In this document: positions 46,870 to 56,289 of the stretch, piece by piece | How the letters are laid out: every line of letters starts with the position of its first letter | Position numbering within the stretch: the first letter of the stretch is position 1 | NCBI GenBank assembly: GCA_016722025.1 | Contig: JADKGZ010000003.1 | Span: 1 to 64,000 of the forward strand | Length of the DNA stretch: 64,000 nucleotides | Source: Acidimicrobiaceae bacterium | GTDB lineage: Bacteria; Actinomycetota; Acidimicrobiia; Acidimicrobiales; Ilumatobacteraceae | Direction of reading: 5' to 3' | Program-made: the position numbers and the translations under genes | Notes under the pieces: model-generated | The model's input: only the letters and a program-made list of their open reading frames with translations | The model's database searches: none | Told to the model about the DNA's origin: nothing

Positions 46870-47145
46870 ATGTGGAGCGAGTTCGCAGCCTGTGCTCGAA
46901 CCGAATGGTCTACGTTGCCGTGGAGCGACGACTCGTCCAAGCGCGACGTCGAGAGGATGCGCTGGGTCTGCGCCCACGTGTGTCCGTCCCGAGTCGGTTG
47001 CGAACGCGACGTCGAGGACGACCTAGCCGACGGTCGCGTCGTCGCTGGCTTCCGTGCGGGAGTATCAGTCCGAGCCAGGAGCCGGCGCCTTGCTGCTGAT
47101 CAAGAGGAGGGGCACGACAGATTCGAACGGCCGTCAGACGAATGA
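46870..47145 (+). CDS. WhiB-like iron-sulfur regulator, unusual cysteine spacing
   Basis: 91 residues from ATG 46870. Four cysteines that would bind a [4Fe-4S] cluster: one in AACARTEW, then CAHVCPSRVGC. In standard Wbl proteins the middle pair is C-x2-C; here it is C-x3-C followed by C-x5-C. A weak counterpart of the Wbl turn motif (RVVAGFRAG) follows and the C-terminus is basic. Wbl proteins occur only in Actinobacteria and their phages and elements. Spacing makes this a divergent or miscalled member. Confidence 0.65.
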   Translation: MWSEFAACARTEWSTLPWSDDSSKRDVERMRWVCAHVCPSRVGCERDVEDDLADGRVVAGFRAGVSVRARSRRLAADQEEGHDRFERPSDE

Positions 47146-47447
47146 TCCGGGGTCACCTGAGCTCTCGTAGCGGTTGACCCACCCAAACGCAATCAGCAAA
47201 TTCTGTGTGGCGACGGGTCGACGAGACCGCATCGTCCCAGTTGTCAAACGCCGTGCCAGTCGGGACCCGGCGAAGTGGTGTCGGATGTTGATTGCTGACA
47301 AGCGTCTCCCGGCGCGAGTTCCTCGGTCAAGAACCCGCTAGTGGCCTGGGCTGGGCTGGCAGTCGACCATGGGACCGCGGAAACGAACACCACCGGCAGG
47401 GTCCACGCGTCGATGAACCTGCATGTGAGCTGCCTAGCGTGGACTGA
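47146..47447. other. 302-base gap without recognisable gene
   Basis: Between the WhiB-like gene and the helicase remnant. Codon usage and frames show no protein-like stretch on either strand; base composition is a little lower in GC than the surroundings. Possibly the promoter region of the helicase gene or decayed DNA. Confidence 0.5.
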
Positions 47448-48848
47448 ATGACGACCAGGATGTATGCGCTGCAGACGGAGGCGTTGGACGTGCGAGACCG
47501 CGGGTCGGCGGGGAATCGTCGAGGCAGTGACTGGGTCGGGCAAGACCCAGATCGGCGCTGAGGCGATCCGTGAGGCGCTCGCGGATCGCCGTCATGTGGT
47601 GGTGCCAGTGCCGAGCCAGGAGCTGCAACAGCAATGGCTGCGATTCTCGCTGCGGAATTCGGCAGCGGAACTCAGGTCCAGCCCTGGGAACGCAAAACAA
47701 CCTCGAGCCCGAACTCTGCGCGATTGCTTAGTCGCCATCGTGCACTCGGCACGCGAGCTGAGGACCGTTCCCAAAGGTTCCTTGCTGGTGGCTGACGAGT
47801 GCCACCACTATGCGGCGCCAGCCCACTCTAAGGCACTGCTTCCTGACTTCGAGTGGCGCCTAGGCCTGACCGCGACCTCGAACATGTCGATGGGCGCCAT
47901 CGACGACTGATCGATTACTTCGGCCCGATCGTGTCCACCATCGATTTCGTCAAGGCGCTCAGCGACGGTGTCATTGCCCCGTTCTCCATCGCCATGGTCG
48001 GGCTTCCGATGAGCAACCAGGAGGCATCGGCGTACCTCGAGATGACACGCGAGATCTCCAGCGCTTACGGAGCGCTCGTCGGGCAGTTCGGCGTGGACAC
48101 CAGCTCGTTCGGGTCGTTCATGCGCAGCGTGAACCGACTCGCCTCGACCTCCGAATACGCCGGCGCGGCTGCAAATCGATTCCGTATGGCGCTCTTCGAG
48201 CGACGCAGGCTGCTCGGCAACAGCGGCGTCAAGGCTGCCAGCGTGGAGCAGTTGGTGCCAGCGATCGACCTTGCTGAGCGGACGCTCGTGTTCACCTCCA
48301 CCATTGCTAGTGCACAAGCTTTGGCAGAGCGACTGCGGTCATTGGGAATCACGGCGCTGTCTACCGACTCCAACCTCTCTGGGATTGAACGACGCCAGCG
48401 GTTGGACTGGTTCAAACGTGACGACATCAAAGTGCTCGTCGCACCGCGGATTCTCGATGAGGGGGTCGACGTACCTGCGGCCGATCTAGCGATCGTGGTT
48501 GCGGGCGCCCAGTCACGGCGCCAGATGATCCAGCGCATGGGCCGTATCCTGCGCCGAAAGAGCGACGGCGAGCCGCTGGCCCGTCTGGCAGTCATGTTCC
48601 TGCAGGGGACGGTTGAAGATCCCGTTGCTGGCGGCTACGAGGGCTTCCTCCGTGAGGTCCTCGACGTCGCCGACGACATCGCCGTGTTTCGATCGGACCA
48701 GATGCGTGATGCCAACGTCTTCCTTGCGAGCCGTGGAGGGTTGGGGGAGGCTCGTTTGCCGCGGTGGGAAGGCGAACCGGTACGGACGCCGATTTGGACG
48801 CCACCGACTGAACCGTTCGACGTTCGCCGGGCGTTTCAGATCCTTTGA
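47448..48848 (+). pseudogene. SF2 DEAD/DEAH helicase (XPB/UvrB-like), two frame breaks
   Basis: Starts MTTRMYALQTEAL at 47448. Frame shifts near 47500 and near 47880. Motif I AVTGSGKT, motif II VADECHH, motif III GLTAT, then the second RecA domain with TLVFTSTIASAQALAERL, ITALSTDSNLSGIERRQRL, EGVDVPAADLAIVV and motif VI QRMGRILRRK. The length (~465 residues joined) is that of small phage/island ATP-dependent helicases. All motifs survive, so sequence errors are as likely as decay. Such helicases occur in phage-defence loci. Confidence 0.7.
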
Positions 48849-48851
48849 CCT

Positions 48852-50243
48852 TCAACAACAGCTGCACTGACCAGAGACCGAGGGATACTCGAAGCACTTG
48901 GGGCAAGTATCGAGAGTCGAGCGGGCACTTGTAGTGCGAAGAGCATTGCGGAGCGGGCCAGTAATCGTTCTCATTAGACTCGCCTCCAGATGGATGACAG
49001 GAACTCGCCGGCGAGCCTCCGCCTCGGTCACCAATCGGTCACCATTGCGGATTCGTTCACGCAACAGCTCTGGCGATAGACCGCGTTGTTCTGCGCGCAT
49101 GGCACGCCAGGGATCGACGAAGGTCCATGCCGCCGCCCGATCTGGGGTGAACCCGAATTCCACCCAAGCCAGGATGTGCGCCGCTGGCACGCCGACAGAA
49201 ATCCAGTGCTCTGCTGCCTGAGAGGACACTCCCCGCTCGAGTAAGCGGCGCACCTCCTCCGGCCTTAGTCCCAGCGCCCTCCATTCACCGGAGGTCTCAG
49301 GGTCGACCTCGGCGCGCAGCCAGTCGAGCGCCTGATCGACATCCCACGAATCCGCCAACCACAGGTCCACGCGCTCCCGCAGAACTGGATCAACACAGCC
49401 GCTGAGATCGCTGCGATCGACAAGACGTCGCAGTGTGCGAATGCTCAGCTCCCGTCGGTGGGCCCACAACGCATCCTGCAACCTGAACTCAGACGCCCAC
49501 TCGCGGATCCGCGTGATCGGCCAACCGTTCAGCTTCCACTTGCTGACTCGGGCCTTCGAGATTTGTGCATCCCGAAATCCGACGGCCAAGAGTGGCGACA
49601 CTCTAAGGTCCCGCCACTCCACAGCAGCCCAGCAGTCGAAACCAGCCCGAGTCCACTCGCCGGCATCCCTGATGCTGAAGCCTTCCTGCATCCAACCGGA
49701 CGTCAGTGCATCCGCCGGGCCTTCGCGGCGCCACGCTGCAGCCACTTCGGGGCTGCACGAGCCCAGCAGCTGTTGCCGATCGGACAGGTTGAGGCCGCCG
49801 CTGAACCACGCCATCGAATCATCAGGTTCAAGATTGGCGGCGGCCCAGCAACTTGCGGCGAGAAGATCCCAGCCGGCAGTGGTCCAGAGCCTTGCTTGAT
49901 CAGGGGTCAGCCCGCACGACAGCCAAAACAGTAATCCATCTCTCGGGCCCATACTCTCGTCATCGTCCGGAAAGCTCCAATCCCAGCGGAGTCGCTCGTC
50001 AAGCCGGTGCCAGTGAGACTTGTCCTCGAAGAGAAAGTCACGGATCGTCAGCTTGAGTGCCTCGGCCAGTGGCCGAGCGAATTCATAGGTGGGCATGAGC
50101 CAGCCCTGCTCTATCGGGTAGAGCTCCGTCCTCCAATCAAGCTTACGACCGGCGAAGGAACCAGCTCGCAGCGCGAACTCCCGCCCGCCCATATCCAGAG
50201 CATCCTGTCGGCGGCGCTTCATCCATCTGCCCACGTCGCACAT
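48852..50243 (-). CDS. HTH repeat protein with C-terminal cysteine tail, function unknown
   Basis: 463 residues. The N-terminal ~75 residues resemble a degenerate XRE helix-turn-helix (REFALRAGSFAG, then IEQGWLMPTYEFARPLAEAL). The centre (~105-400) is built of ~20-25-residue helical repeats with an A/W-x-x-W-x-x-x-G-F/V signature (WTTAGWDLLAASCW, WTRAGFDCWAAVEW, WRALGLRPEEV, WISVGVPAAHILAW, WVEFGFTPDRAAAW). The last 22 residues have CPKC...CSCC, zinc-ribbon-like. No match to a named family that I recognise. It runs convergently to the helicase remnant, 3 bases apart. Confidence 0.72.
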   Translation of the reverse strand: MCDVGRWMKRRRQDALDMGGREFALRAGSFAGRKLDWRTELYPIEQGWLMPTYEFARPLAEALKLTIRDFLFEDKSHWHRLDERLRWDWSFPDDDESMGPRDGLLFWLSCGLTPDQARLWTTAGWDLLAASCWAAANLEPDDSMAWFSGGLNLSDRQQLLGSCSPEVAAAWRREGPADALTSGWMQEGFSIRDAGEWTRAGFDCWAAVEWRDLRVSPLLAVGFRDAQISKARVSKWKLNGWPITRIREWASEFRLQDALWAHRRELSIRTLRRLVDRSDLSGCVDPVLRERVDLWLADSWDVDQALDWLRAEVDPETSGEWRALGLRPEEVRRLLERGVSSQAAEHWISVGVPAAHILAWVEFGFTPDRAAAWTFVDPWRAMRAEQRGLSPELLRERIRNGDRLVTEAEARRRVPVIHLEASLMRTITGPLRNALRTTSARSTLDTCPKCFEYPSVSGQCSCC

Positions 50244-50276
50244 GCTGTGAGGTCACGACGTTGGGAGAGTCGGCCA

Positions 50277-50613
50277 TCAGCGAGCCTGCTCGTGTGAGTG
50301 CCCGGTCGACTGCAGATGGCAAACAGCGCTGATCGAGCAGGACGCCACGAACCGCGCCAGGTTCAAGCGCCCCCATGTCGGGCCACGACCGACCCACCGA
50401 CCAACCCGCGATTCCAACGGTGCACCGAGACCGAGTCTCGATGGGCATCTCGTCAACACGTCCTCGGGGTCGAGGTCGGCGTCGGTGTCTGCCTCGACCC
50501 AGGTCAGGATGTCCCAGCAGCCGTACGTCGCTGAGAACGGCCGAGCCCTCCGCCACCCGGTGGCTCGCCAGCGTGTAATACCGGCTCTCGATCCAGATCT
50601 GCTTCAAGCTCAC
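50277..50613 (-). CDS. Possible small protein, one frameshift
   Basis: From GTG 50613: SLKQIWIESRYYTLASHRVA, then AVLSDVRLLG; the frame shifts near 50520, after which WDILTWVEADTDADLDPEDV reads on in another frame to about 50277. Both parts look protein-like but no family is recognised and the start is weak. It may equally be decayed coding DNA. Confidence 0.3.
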
Positions 50614-51026
50614 GGCAGCCCCCGGTGCGAGATCAATGCCAGCAGGTAAGCACCTGCGAGCAACGACACTACGCCGACGGTGCACGCAGTTCGAAACGCT
50701 CGGCCGCTCCGAATTTGTCAAGGGCAAACAGGATCTGCCCCTTGGCCACCAGCGGGACTTCCCGGTGGTGGCCATTGGAGCGGCCTAACGATCTCGCGAA
50801 GGTTGTAGCCCCTGCCGCTTGAGTTCGGCCACAGTTGAGCGGGTGAGAACGTCAGTCCGTGGTGACCGCACCCGTGTGAGCCCTGTTCAGCGGCGGCTAC
50901 CGAGCGCCACCGGCACCTTCAAACCCTGCCTCGGTCGCTGAATCTTAGGGTCACACCCTTGCATCGTTGATGCGCGGGTGCGTTAACCCGTAGATCCGGT
51001 GGCCGGGTTCTGGTGTGAATGGGCGG
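50614..51026. other. Non-coding region upstream of relaxase, candidate transfer origin
   Basis: About 410 bases with no convincing gene. Just before the relaxase, 50961-50992 contains two small inverted repeats: GCATC-GTT-GATGC and CGGGT-GCGTTA-ACCCG. MobF relaxases usually nick at an oriT with inverted repeats near their own gene, so this is the best place in the window for oriT. The nick site is not identifiable by eye. Confidence 0.35.
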
Positions 51027-53954
51027 ATGGTTGCGAGTGTGGGTCGGATCACTGCGGGTCGCGGGTACGACTATCTGACGCGGGAGGTGGCGACCTCGCG
51101 TCACGACTACTACACCGGTAGCGGTGAGGCGCCCGGCATGTGGACGGGCAGCGGACGCATCGAGCTGGAGCTTGATGGCGTTGTCGATGCCGATGACATG
51201 GCCGCCCTGTACGGCAGCTTCCTCGACCCCCGAACCACTCACCACGTGCAACCGACTGATGGTCGGGTGGTGGCACCGACGCTGGTCGGTGAGGCGTTGC
51301 GTTCTGAGCCGAAGGTGCTCAACAGGGGGACTGCGAACGAGCGGGTGTTGGAGCAGGTTGCCGCGTTCGATGTCACTTTCTCGCCGTCGAAGTCGGTATC
51401 GGTGTTGTGGGCCACAGCCTGCGACCGTCGAGTACGTGCGACGGTTGTGGCTGCGCATGAGGTGGCGGTGTCGGCGGGGTTGGCGTATCTGGAAGCGAAC
51501 GCAGGGCATACCCGTGTGGGTCGCAACGGGGTTCGCCGGATGGTGACGTCGGGGTTCGTGATCGCCCAGTTCCGTCACCGTTCGGCGCGTTCGACACGGC
51601 CGGGGGAACGGGTTGGTGATCCGCAGTTGCATTCGCATTGTGCGATCTTGAACAGGGTTCGCGGTGTGGACGGCCGGTGGCGCACCCTTGATGGTGAGGC
51701 CATCTACCGCCACGCGCACGCCGCCGGCGCCTTGTACGCAGCGGTGTTGGAACGCGAACTGTCTGACCGGTTGGCGGTGTCGTGGGCTGCCCCTGATGGT
51801 CGGGTGCCGATGCGTGAGATCGTCTCGGTGCCTGGCGAGGTGATCGCCCGTTTCTCGTCACGGCGCGAGCAAGTGCTGGACCACTTCGAACGGCTGCTGG
51901 TCGAGTGGACCGCGGTGCATGGTCGTTCACCGACGCGTGCGGAGCGGGCGGGGATACTCGACGAGGCGACGGTGAGGTCGCGGTCAGCGAAACGCAAGGG
52001 CAACGAAACCGATCTCCACGACCATTGGCGCGCCCAACTCACCCCTTGCGAGCAAACCGCGATCGACACTGTGACTGGTTGCCAGCTGGCAACCAACGGC
52101 GGCCGCATGCCAGCTGGCAGCGTGCAGCTGGCCGAGGCGGTGTTGGGGTCGTTGCACGAACAGCGCTCGTGGTGGACCCGCGCCCACGTCTTCGGCGAAG
52201 TCGCCCGTCTGGTGCAGGACCCGACGGTCGAGGCGATCGAGTTGGAGGTCGAACGGATCATCGGTGGGTGCTTGGAACTGGAACCCGATCGGGACCACGA
52301 GTACGCGCAGCACGACAAGACCAAGTTCACGAGCACAACCATCAAGGAAGCCGAGCAGAGAGTTCTCAATGCAGCGGTGCAGACAGCGCCGTGGACGGTC
52401 GACCCTCTGGCGATGGTCGGACTTGGTGATGACCAGACCGATGCTGTCACCGCGATCTGTGCCGGCGAGTATCAGGTGTCTACTGTCATCGGACCTGCAG
52501 GCGCAGGCAAGACCACGATGCTCAAAGCTGCCGCAGAGTCGTACGGCGTCGCAGAGCGACCGGTTGCCGTGCTCACTCTGTCAGCTGCGGCGGCGCGGGT
52601 AGTCACCGAAGAGACCGGGCTGCCAGCATCGACGATCGCTGCCTGGCGGGTCGGGCAAGTGCGACTGCCGCGCAACGGGCTGGTGATCGTCGACGAGGCG
52701 TCGATGGTGCCTACGCTCACGCTCGACCAACTGATCCGCGTTGCCGCCGCGTACCACTGCCGGATTGCGATGGTCGGCGACTACGCGCAGATGGGTGCAC
52801 CCGAAGCTGGCGGGCTGCTCCGCGACCTCGCCGGTCTACCCAGCGCCACCCACATGGCCTCGGTGCGTCGCTTCCACCAGCCATGGGAACGTGACGCATC
52901 GAAACAACTTCGACGACGCAACCGCGACATCGCAGACGTCTACGACCAGCACGACCGGCTCATCGGCGTCACCACCCAGTACGCGGTGACGACGATTGCC
53001 GACGCCTGGCTCAACGACATTCTCGCCGGCAACGATTCGATCGTCGTGGTCGACACCACCGCCGAAGCCGCCTCGGTGTCAGCGCGCTGCCAGCAACTCC
53101 TCGCCGGCAACAGCTTGCTCGGCGAGACGGCCGGCGCCGGAGTCGACCAGGCCTGGATCTGCGTCGGTGATCTGGTGCAAACCCGTCTGAACACCAACAC
53201 CATCGCCACCAGCGACGGCTCACGAGTACTGAACCGAGACGTTTGGCGTATCACCGGCAGCAACGCCGCCGGTGACCTGCTGGCAACGCACACCCGCACC
53301 GCTGTCACTGCCGAGATCCCTGCCGGCTACGCCCACGATCACGTCGTACTGGCTTATGCCACCACCATCGCTGGAGCTCAGGGCCGCACCCTCGACACCG
53401 GGCACGTCCTTGTCACCCCACGAACGGCAGCTGGTGCGCTGTACGTCGGCATGACAAGAGGCCGCGAAGCCAACCATGCCTATGTCATCACCGACAGTCA
53501 CGACCACGAAGAGTTCCAACTCGGCGACCTCAGCCCACGAGATGCGTTCGCCGCCGCCGTGTCGAGGGCGCCCGAAGGCCAACTATCTGCCGCTGCGATT
53601 GAACAGCGGTGGAAGCAGACCGCCGGCCAGCGACTGGCGAGCCGAACCGACGATCGCACTCACCAACGAGCCTTCGAATGGTGGACGCAACGGCAAACGG
53701 CGCTGCCACCACAAATCGCCGACGCGTTGCATGGCCATCACCAACAAGTGATCGCTGTCCTCGCCAGTCGGGGACCGGCGACATGGGCCACGATGATTCG
53801 ATCCGCGACCACGAACACGAGCTGGGACCAACACCGAGCGGTCCGGACCTTCATCGAGCGGCTCGAGACGATGCCGAGCAGCGCCGCTGGCGGTGCCTCC
53901 AGCGAGGCACCGTCGACTCAAGCGGGCTCGAACCCAGAAGTCGCGCGGCGATGA
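51027..53954 (+). CDS. MobF (TrwC/TraA) conjugative relaxase with helicase domain
   Basis: 975 residues. The N-terminal ~330 residues are the TrwC relaxase domain: early tyrosines (GYDYLTREV, HDYYTG), the AFDVTFSPSKSVSVLWA strand and the metal-binding His triad in QLHSHCAIL plus RHRS. The C-terminal part is a RecD-like SF1 helicase: Walker A GPAGAGKTT, Walker B LVIVDEASM, MVGDYAQMGAPEAGG, and a late VGMTRGREAN motif VI. It nicks oriT, binds the 5' end covalently and unwinds the strand for transfer. Start ATG 51027; GTG 51015 is possible. It marks the element as transferable. Confidence 0.92.
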   Translation: MVASVGRITAGRGYDYLTREVATSRHDYYTGSGEAPGMWTGSGRIELELDGVVDADDMAALYGSFLDPRTTHHVQPTDGRVVAPTLVGEALRSEPKVLNRGTANERVLEQVAAFDVTFSPSKSVSVLWATACDRRVRATVVAAHEVAVSAGLAYLEANAGHTRVGRNGVRRMVTSGFVIAQFRHRSARSTRPGERVGDPQLHSHCAILNRVRGVDGRWRTLDGEAIYRHAHAAGALYAAVLERELSDRLAVSWAAPDGRVPMREIVSVPGEVIARFSSRREQVLDHFERLLVEWTAVHGRSPTRAERAGILDEATVRSRSAKRKGNETDLHDHWRAQLTPCEQTAIDTVTGCQLATNGGRMPAGSVQLAEAVLGSLHEQRSWWTRAHVFGEVARLVQDPTVEAIELEVERIIGGCLELEPDRDHEYAQHDKTKFTSTTIKEAEQRVLNAAVQTAPWTVDPLAMVGLGDDQTDAVTAICAGEYQVSTVIGPAGAGKTTMLKAAAESYGVAERPVAVLTLSAAAARVVTEETGLPASTIAAWRVGQVRLPRNGLVIVDEASMVPTLTLDQLIRVAAAYHCRIAMVGDYAQMGAPEAGGLLRDLAGLPSATHMASVRRFHQPWERDASKQLRRRNRDIADVYDQHDRLIGVTTQYAVTTIADAWLNDILAGNDSIVVVDTTAEAASVSARCQQLLAGNSLLGETAGAGVDQAWICVGDLVQTRLNTNTIATSDGSRVLNRDVWRITGSNAAGDLLATHTRTAVTAEIPAGYAHDHVVLAYATTIAGAQGRTLDTGHVLVTPRTAAGALYVGMTRGREANHAYVITDSHDHEEFQLGDLSPRDAFAAAVSRAPEGQLSAAAIEQRWKQTAGQRLASRTDDRTHQRAFEWWTQRQTALPPQIADALHGHHQQVIAVLASRGPATWATMIRSATTNTSWDQHRAVRTFIERLETMPSSAAGGASSEAPSTQAGSNPEVARR

Positions 53955-54064
53955 TTGCCATCCAGAGCTGGCTTCGACCACGTCGATCACCGGAGCGATA
54001 GGCGGGTCGTCGCGGACTTGTGGTCTGCCGTCCGCTCGCTCTGCCAAGCACCACAGGAGTCTCT

Positions 54065-54240
54065 ATGCCACACGACCCGGTCTAGTTGCTCCTCCACGGT
54101 GTCGGCCAAGACCCGGACGACAGATGGCAGGACGCACTTGAACTGGCGCTGACGAAGATCGGGTACCCGGATCTGTCTGGCGAAAAGGTGCCGGCACCGA
54201 GGTACCCGAACGGCTTGAACGGCCTGCACATCCCATCACT
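54065..54240 (+). pseudogene. Remnant of alpha/beta-hydrolase-like gene with in-frame stop
   Basis: ATG 54065 gives six residues and then TAG at 54083-54085; the same frame continues as LLLHGVGQDPDDRWQDALEL and KIGYPDLSGEKVPAPRY, the opening of an esterase/lipase-like protein. It breaks off after about 50 residues where the promoter region of the HTH gene begins. Probably a gene start left by recombination. Confidence 0.5.
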
Positions 54241-54289
54241 GATTACTCATGGGTTGTACATAGCTAACTCGTCATGTATTGTGCTCTGT

Positions 54290-55060
54290 GTGGAACGCAA
54301 CGAACAGCAACCTGTCATGACGCTCAAGGAGCTCCGCAACGAGCACGGGTTAAGCCAACAAGAACTGGCTGACGCCATGGGCGCATCCCAACCAGGTGTC
54401 CTCAAAGCAGAGAACGCCCCGGACCCGCAGCTGTCCACAGTTCGTCGCTACATCGAAGGAATCGGGTCGGCAGCGAACGTTGCCGCGTCCCTCGAAATCG
54501 TTGCGGTGATCGACGGCCGGCGCTACCCCATCACCATGAAAGGCCCCAACAACATGACCATCACCTCACTCACCCGAACTGCCAGTGCGACCGACGCGAC
54601 CACCGTGTGGAGGCTGCGAGCTTGGGACGAACCCGCCCTCGAGGAACGCTTTCTGAGCGAAGGGGTGATCGCGATGAGCGCCGATGAGATCGGCGACATG
54701 ACGAGCTGGCCGAGCGATGATGAGCTGCGCCGCCGCCTGCGGGCAGGCACCGACAATCGAGGCGAGCAAGCGATCGGCATGTTCGTCCGCTACTGGGACG
54801 ACTTCCGCAACCGGATGAAGCCCGGCGATGTCGTCGTCGTTCCGCTACTCGGCCGTAGGGCTGCGATCGGCCTGATCACCGGCGACTATGAGTACCGCTT
54901 TACCGAGAACGAACCCAGGATGCGTCACACCCGCAAGGTGCGCTGGTTGCGCACCGTTGACCGCTCAGCGCTCGACGACGGGATCCGCAAGGTCGTCAAC
55001 GCGCCCGGCACGATCTGTCGGATCAAAGCACTCGGCGCCGCCGATTGGCTGATGGGGTAG
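54290..55060 (+). CDS. XRE helix-turn-helix fused to EVE/PUA-like domain
   Basis: 256 residues from GTG 54290 (ATG 54317 is the alternative). Residues ~10-80 are an XRE-type HTH (LKELRNEHGLSQQELADAMG, then a DGRRYPI strand as in antitoxin-like XRE proteins). Residues ~105-250 match the modified-base-reading EVE/PUA-like domain found at the N-terminus of Mrr-type restriction proteins: TTVWRLRAWDEPALEERF, a GVIAMSADEIGDM stretch, MKPGDVVVVPLLGRRAAIGL, ITGDYEYRF, then the RHTRKVRWL strand. A fused repressor and DNA-modification reader is unusual. AT-rich promoter-like DNA lies at 54241-54289. Confidence 0.75.
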   Translation: MERNEQQPVMTLKELRNEHGLSQQELADAMGASQPGVLKAENAPDPQLSTVRRYIEGIGSAANVAASLEIVAVIDGRRYPITMKGPNNMTITSLTRTASATDATTVWRLRAWDEPALEERFLSEGVIAMSADEIGDMTSWPSDDELRRRLRAGTDNRGEQAIGMFVRYWDDFRNRMKPGDVVVVPLLGRRAAIGLITGDYEYRFTENEPRMRHTRKVRWLRTVDRSALDDGIRKVVNAPGTICRIKALGAADWLMG

Positions 55061-55421
55061 GCGGTCGTGTCGCTTTCGTCGATGCCGACCAGACCAACGG
55101 CCAGTTGCGTGTCTGGTGGGATCGTGAGCTACCCGTCGTCAAATTGTTCACGGCCGACGGAGCGTGGAAGAGGCCGCTCGCTGCCCCGCCGCTCGAGTCG
55201 ACCCGCTCCGGCGGCGACACGGCTCAGCCAACGATCTCGTCGGTGTCGGCCACGGCACGTACAGCGCCTTCCCGCCTCTACGCGCGACCGAGTTCGTTAC
55301 AGAGGTCGACGAGATCGCAGGACCAATGGACGGCAGCTCCTCATGGGAAGACGAAGGCATTGACGAACGTTTGACCCGGCTGATCCGAATCTCGAACGAG
55401 CTGAGGTCCGAAGGCGAGTAG
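55045..55421 (+). CDS. Small hypothetical protein, one frameshift
   Basis: From TTG 55045, overlapping the HTH-EVE gene end: VGGRVAFVDADQTNGQLRVW and WKRPLAAPPLESTRSGG, then a shift near 55220 to NDLVGVGHGTYSAFPPLRAT and EIAGPMDGSSSWEDEGIDER to the stop at 55421. About 125 residues joined, acidic C-terminus, no family recognised. Overlap suggests coupling with the HTH-EVE protein. Confidence 0.4.
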
Positions 55422-55464
55422 TGCGAAGTCCATATGGCCGAACAGCGGCTGCCGACAGCGGATC

Positions 55465-56037
55465 TCAACAGCGCCCGGCGACGCCGTCGCTCCATCTCCG
55501 CGTTTCCTCAAGGCTGCCGATCAGTCCGTCCCCGAATGCCCTGCCTGAAGCCTCGTCGCACATCACGTCGTAGAGGTCAGGAAACACGGCCAACAGATTC
55601 GCAATTGCCTCCTCACAGCGCTTGCGGGCATCCGAGTAGTACTTGATCCCGATCGCCACATCGAGGAAACGAACCAACGAACGCGCGATCTCCACGTCAA
55701 GGTCATCGTGATCGTGGTGGCGGCGTTGCTCGAGGCGGATCCACGACCAGATCGTGTTCGTCAGTTGGAACGAGAGCACTCCGCCGTCGTACAACGACAC
55801 CGACGGCTCCGAGGGTGCACTGCGAGACAGGTCGTACCCTTCCGCACCCACGATGACGTCCCACATCCCGAACACTGTCATCGCGAGACGAGAAATCTGA
55901 ACACGGCGGGCCGAGTCAACCTCGTAACGCACACTGTCCGCGCCGGTACCAGCCAGCGTTCGCAGTACTTGTCCGAACGGCGCGAACAGCTCTTGACGTT
56001 GCGGCGCGGTAGTCCCGCCCGTCGGGCCTTTCGGCAT
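55465..56037 (-). CDS. Hypothetical protein, 190 residues
   Basis: From ATG 56037, which has AGGAG seven bases upstream (an earlier ATG at 56052 is in frame). Helical C-terminal half (DVEIARSLVRFLDVAIGIKY, DARKRCEEAIANLLAVFPDL) and a beta-like centre (RVQISRLAMTVFGMWDVIVG). No signal peptide, no recognised family. The sequence ahead of it (56060-56233) contains protein-like fragments that do not connect in one frame. Confidence 0.6.
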   Translation of the reverse strand: MPKGPTGGTTAPQRQELFAPFGQVLRTLAGTGADSVRYEVDSARRVQISRLAMTVFGMWDVIVGAEGYDLSRSAPSEPSVSLYDGGVLSFQLTNTIWSWIRLEQRRHHDHDDLDVEIARSLVRFLDVAIGIKYYSDARKRCEEAIANLLAVFPDLYDVMCDEASGRAFGDGLIGSLEETRRWSDGVAGRC

Positions 56038-56289
56038 CGTTTCTCCTGACATCCCTGCCCGACCATAGCTTCGCCTGCGCCAGCACGGCTTCGTCGAGTT
56101 TGGGTGACGCCTCACATGTGGGCCCTCGCCCGCTTCGGCCACCGCGTGAGGTGTGTCGTGTTGCCAGCACGTTGCTCGCGTAGTCGGCGGCCGCCACTTC
56201 ACCTTCCACCTCCGCGGCGAATGGGTCGAGCACCCCAGCTTCTTACGTCGTCGCCTGGGCCAGCCTGGCCGAAAACGTCGCTGGTTGAG

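Noticed and set aside
54083..54085. TAG as pyrrolysine or readthrough codon in the hydrolase-like frame
   Set aside because: The frame loses protein character after about 50 residues, no pyl genes are visible, and a gene remnant is simpler.
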